Source: Campylobacter sp.
GTDB taxonomy: Bacteria; Campylobacterota; Campylobacteria; Campylobacterales; Campylobacteraceae
Length of the DNA stretch: 7,815 bases
Direction: 5' to 3'
Assembly (NCBI GenBank): GCA_017506845.1
Contig: JAFVMP010000004.1
Span: 1-7,815, forward strand
This document shows, one piece after another, positions 5,564 through 7,815 of this stretch; the stretch's first letter is position 1, and each line of letters opens with the position of its first letter. The notes below the pieces were generated by a model. It had not been told where the DNA came from and ran no database searches. It saw nothing but the letters and a program-made list of their open reading frames with translations. Position numbers and translations under genes: made by a program.

Positions 5564-6608
5564 ATTTTTCCGATACAACTTGGTTTTTGCCTTGGTTTTT
5601 TCCACGATAGAGTAGGTTATCAGTAATACTTATAGCATCGTTTATCTCGATAGCATTTTCGATATATAACAGACCAAATGTTGCGCTAATAGGAACTTTA
5701 TCAGGGTTAGCACTATGGATAGCGATTCTGGCTGATTCTGCGATTTGGATACACTTTTTGAAGTTTTGTGCTGGAATAATAGCTAAAAACTCTTCACCTC
5801 CCCAGCGGCAAATTTTACCAAATTTAGATATTTTAATATTTAAAATCTCAGCAACTTTTGATAAAACAATATCACCAAAGATATGTCCATAAGTATCATT
5901 TACATTTTTAAAGTTGTCTATATCACATAAAATGATAGCTAAAGAATGAATTTGATGATTTGAGAGCATTTTAAAATGTTTAGAGATAATTTCATTCATT
6001 GGTGCTCTATTATAAAGACCAGTTAGATAGTCAATCTCAGCAATGTTTTTATAGCTGATATTTTGCTTTTGTGTAGCAATTATATCAAGAGTCGAGATGG
6101 TACTAGTGTTATCTTGTAATACAAAAAATTTCACCGCAATCATACAAAAACAAAAGATAAAACTAATATGTCTAATAGTCTCAGAGCCATAGTTTACATC
6201 AAGTCCGCTAAAGGTAAAATATAAAATAATAAATAGCGTAAGCTGCAATAGTGGAAGCGTAATTTTTAAGACTAAATTCTTAAGAGGTGAGGCGTAGTTA
6301 ATAGCTATAAGTTCAAGAAAAAATAGCTCAAATCCATAACCCCACCCTAAAACCAAAATAGATGATACCATGATATATGTAGCACTAAGCTGTATCCATA
6401 AATTTATAATTTTTTCAAATTTAGGTTCGTTAAAATCTATATAAAGCGCCATTGATACAAAGAAGCATATGGCAAAATTTATAAATAGAAAAAACAGTCC
6501 TGAGTATGCAAACATTGAGCCATATACGGCTAAGATGATAATGTATAATAATAGTAGCTTATGATAGATCTTAGGATATGATCTTAGCTCTTTGGCAATG
6601 ACACTCAT
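5544..6608 (-). CDS. Membrane diguanylate cyclase (GGEEF), proximal copy
   Basis: 354-aa predicted inner-membrane c-di-GMP synthase. After a short cytoplasmic N-terminus, hydrophobic segments fall at roughly 18-36, 38-57, 70-88, 92-104, 112-133 and 147-164. LGWGYGFE (87-94) matches the LGWDYGF of the neighbouring cyclase at the equivalent place. The GGDEF domain starts at IDYLTGLYNRAPM (192-204). It keeps Asp229, Asn237 and Asp246 in CDIDNFKNVND...GHIFGD, GGEEF at 270-274, and ends with YRGKNQGKNQVV as usual for the fold. The I-site position reads SKFG (261-264), so canonical product inhibition is not expected. The start ATG overlaps the kdsB stop as ATGA (6605-6608), with no strong binding site of its own, so translation is probably coupled to kdsB. 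No PAS, GAF or receiver domain is seen; the membrane part must be the sensor, if there is one. Confidence 0.9.
   Translation of the reverse strand: MSVIAKELRSYPKIYHKLLLLYIIILAVYGSMFAYSGLFFLFINFAICFFVSMALYIDFNEPKFEKIINLWIQLSATYIMVSSILVLGWGYGFELFFLELIAINYASPLKNLVLKITLPLLQLTLFIILYFTFSGLDVNYGSETIRHISFIFCFCMIAVKFFVLQDNTSTISTLDIIATQKQNISYKNIAEIDYLTGLYNRAPMNEIISKHFKMLSNHQIHSLAIILCDIDNFKNVNDTYGHIFGDIVLSKVAEILNIKISKFGKICRWGGEEFLAIIPAQNFKKCIQIAESARIAIHSANPDKVPISATFGLLYIENAIEINDAISITDNLLYRGKNQGKNQVVSEKYEPNQR
5569..5571 (-). promoter_or_regulatory. GGA ribosome binding site that decides the distal cyclase start
   Basis: On the minus strand CGGAAAAAT directly precedes the ATG at 5563, giving GGA with a 5-nt spacer. 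The alternative GTG at 5605 is preceded only by a pyrimidine-rich CCTACTCTATC stretch. The site lies within the end of the upstream cyclase gene, so ribosomes ending there could reinitiate. Confidence 0.5.
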
Positions 6609-7333
6609 AGCAGGGTAGATTCAAATCCAAATTTATTAGCAGCGACTCGTAAATCATCAATAGTATCTATGCCGATGCTTTGGCTATTTATCTCTAGCAT
6701 TGCAATTTTTTTAGCACTTGAGATAACACGAAGCTGTTCGAGCTTTTCTATGTTTTCTAGTTCTTTAGTTGTAAGTGCACAAAACTGTGCTAATGTGCTA
6801 ACGCTATAACCATAGATTCCAATATGCGCTTTATACAGATCACAGCGACTACGTGGATATGGAATTAATGAGCGTGAAAAGTATATAGCATAATCATTTA
6901 TATCTGTGATTACCTTGACTAAATTTGGATTTTGAGCCTCTTCTGAGCTAGCAAATTTTAAGCAACTCGTCATAAATGCACCATCATTTATTCTTTGAGA
7001 GGTAAAATCTTTAAATTTGCTTAGATTTTTCTCCTCAAAGAACGGCTCATCTGCTTGTAAATTTATTACAATTTCATCATCTTTTAGTCCAAGCTTTTTG
7101 ACCGCTTCATTAATTCTATCAGTGCCACTATCATGAGCTTTACTAGTCATTATCGCTTTTATTCCAAATTTTTGTGCAATTTGTAGGATATCTTCATTAT
7201 CACAAGCCACAACAACATCATCGCATTTATTTGCTAACTGAGCAGTTTTAACAAACATAGGAACCCCGCCGATATCAGCAAGGATCTTATTGGCAAATCT
7301 AGTAGAGGCTAGTCGTGCAGGTATTACTATCAT
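6605..7333 (-). CDS. kdsB: 3-deoxy-manno-octulosonate cytidylyltransferase (CMP-Kdo synthetase)
   Basis: Joins Kdo to CTP to give CMP-Kdo and pyrophosphate, the activated sugar for the inner core of lipopolysaccharide/lipooligosaccharide; cytoplasmic and Mg-dependent. It is 242 aa, near the usual family length of about 240-250. Nucleotide-binding N-terminus IPARLASTRF (4-13) with Lys17; SGTDR (69-73), matching SGTER of E. coli; NLQADEPF (91-98) with metal ligand Asp95; HIGIYGYS (170-177); ENIEKLEQLR (193-202); and GIDTIDDL (221-228) with the second metal Asp223. The frame could start at a GTG at 7345, adding MDKT. The ATG at 7333 is preferred because family proteins begin M-I-x-IPAR, it has GGA 7 nt upstream, and it overlaps the thrC stop as ATGA. 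It lies between thrC and two cyclase genes, coupled at both ends. Confidence 0.95.
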   Translation of the reverse strand: MIVIPARLASTRFANKILADIGGVPMFVKTAQLANKCDDVVVACDNEDILQIAQKFGIKAIMTSKAHDSGTDRINEAVKKLGLKDDEIVINLQADEPFFEEKNLSKFKDFTSQRINDGAFMTSCLKFASSEEAQNPNLVKVITDINDYAIYFSRSLIPYPRSRCDLYKAHIGIYGYSVSTLAQFCALTTKELENIEKLEQLRVISSAKKIAMLEINSQSIGIDTIDDLRVAANKFGFESTLL

Positions 7334-7815
7334 TGTTTTATCCACTCTATAATATTTGATTTTATCTGATTTTTTTTGACTATATCAGTATGAATAGCCT
7401 CTTCTTTAAATAGTTTAATTATGCTTTTTGGAAGTTTTACATGATATTTGCTAGCTAATAATTGCATATCAGCAAGTTCATCGGTGCTGGTTCTATTTTT
7501 TAGCGCTTTGATCATACTTGGAGTAAATTTAACCCATTGAGCAGTTGAAGTTATCACAGTTATATTTTCATCATTAACTAAATTTAGACAAGTTGCAGTA
7601 TGAGGGTCAATTAATATACCTGATTTTGCCATTTTAGAGATATTTTCTATACACTCATCATCAGTGCAAAATGCCGCGTCAAAGTCAGCTTTTAGTACAT
7701 TTAGCTCATCGTTTGTTAGTTCGTATTTTTTATTTGTTGCTAGGCTATCCATCAGCTCTTTGGTTCTAACTGCACCAAATTTATCAAATAACAATCTCTC
7801 AACATTTGAACTAAC
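7330..7815 (-). CDS. thrC: Threonine synthase, C-terminal third (5' part off window)
   Basis: PLP-dependent enzyme converting O-phosphohomoserine to threonine, last step of threonine synthesis, cytoplasmic. Only the final 161 residues are present. The minus-strand frame is open to the right edge, and the first codons read VSSNVERLLFDKFGA. This matches the SSN-x-ERLL segment that sits after the middle of bacterial threonine synthases. A TTG at 7794 is therefore an internal Leu codon, not a start. Further family marks are GILIDPHTA (66-74, counted from the edge) and ITSTAQWVKFTPSM (88-101), which corresponds to the TAHPAKF region. The PLP lysine lies in the missing N-terminal part and cannot be checked. 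The stop TGA (7330-7332) overlaps the kdsB ATG. The thrC-kdsB order agrees with what I recall for C. jejuni, where lpxK lies just upstream. Confidence 0.9.
   Translation of the reverse strand, partial: VSSNVERLLFDKFGAVRTKELMDSLATNKKYELTNDELNVLKADFDAAFCTDDECIENISKMAKSGILIDPHTATCLNLVNDENITVITSTAQWVKFTPSMIKALKNRTSTDELADMQLLASKYHVKLPKSIIKLFKEEAIHTDIVKKNQIKSNIIEWIKQ
7341..7343 (-). promoter_or_regulatory. GGA ribosome binding site of kdsB
   Basis: On the minus strand GTGGATAAAACA precedes the ATG at 7333, giving GGA with a 7-nt spacer. The same GTG is the alternative upstream start, but it has no binding site of its own. The site lies inside the last codons of thrC. Confidence 0.45.

Noticed and set aside
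5579..5602. Two 12-bp direct repeats of CTTGGTTTTT type, a possible slippage (phase-variable) tract
   Set aside because: They encode the normal GKNQ-GKNQ end of the GGDEF fold, only two copies exist, and a change by whole units of 12 bp would not shift the frame.

Overview
The window looks like a chromosomal piece of a Campylobacter-type epsilonproteobacterium (Campylobacterota). The reasons are very A/T-rich DNA, TATAAT -10 boxes with no recognisable -35, a thrC-kdsB gene pair as I recall from Campylobacter, and a secreted cysteine-rich Sel1-repeat protein of the Helicobacter/Campylobacter Hcp type. Genus is likely; species cannot be fixed from this sequence. No rRNA, tRNA, CRISPR array, insertion sequence or phage gene is visible.

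Left part, plus strand. A UvrD/Rep-family DNA helicase runs in from the left edge, with only a few N-terminal codons missing. About 100 bp later comes an apparently single-gene unit encoding an AarC-type succinyl-CoA:acetate CoA-transferase, with its own -10 box and ribosome binding site. Next is a 131-bp spacer with a perfect 12-bp inverted repeat centred on a TATAAT box. It leads into a secreted Sel1-repeat protein with twelve regularly spaced cysteines.

Right part, minus strand. Reading from the right edge, the genes are thrC (C-terminal part only), kdsB, and two paralogous six-helix membrane diguanylate cyclases. All three junctions overlap (4, 4 and about 20 bp), so this is one translationally coupled operon. 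The two strands converge in a short A/T-only spacer near 4445-4546.

Functionally the window combines DNA maintenance (helicase), acetate/succinyl-CoA metabolism (CoA-transferase), an exported disulfide-rich repeat protein, threonine synthesis, CMP-Kdo synthesis for lipopolysaccharide or lipooligosaccharide, and c-di-GMP signalling. The points most worth following are the cyclase pair sharing an uncharacterised membrane module with a GW-x-YGF motif, a sliding-clamp-like peptide inside the helicase, and the dyad around the Sel1 promoter. Three gene starts that a simple longest-ORF reading would give are probably wrong (helicase, kdsB, distal cyclase); corrected starts are given.
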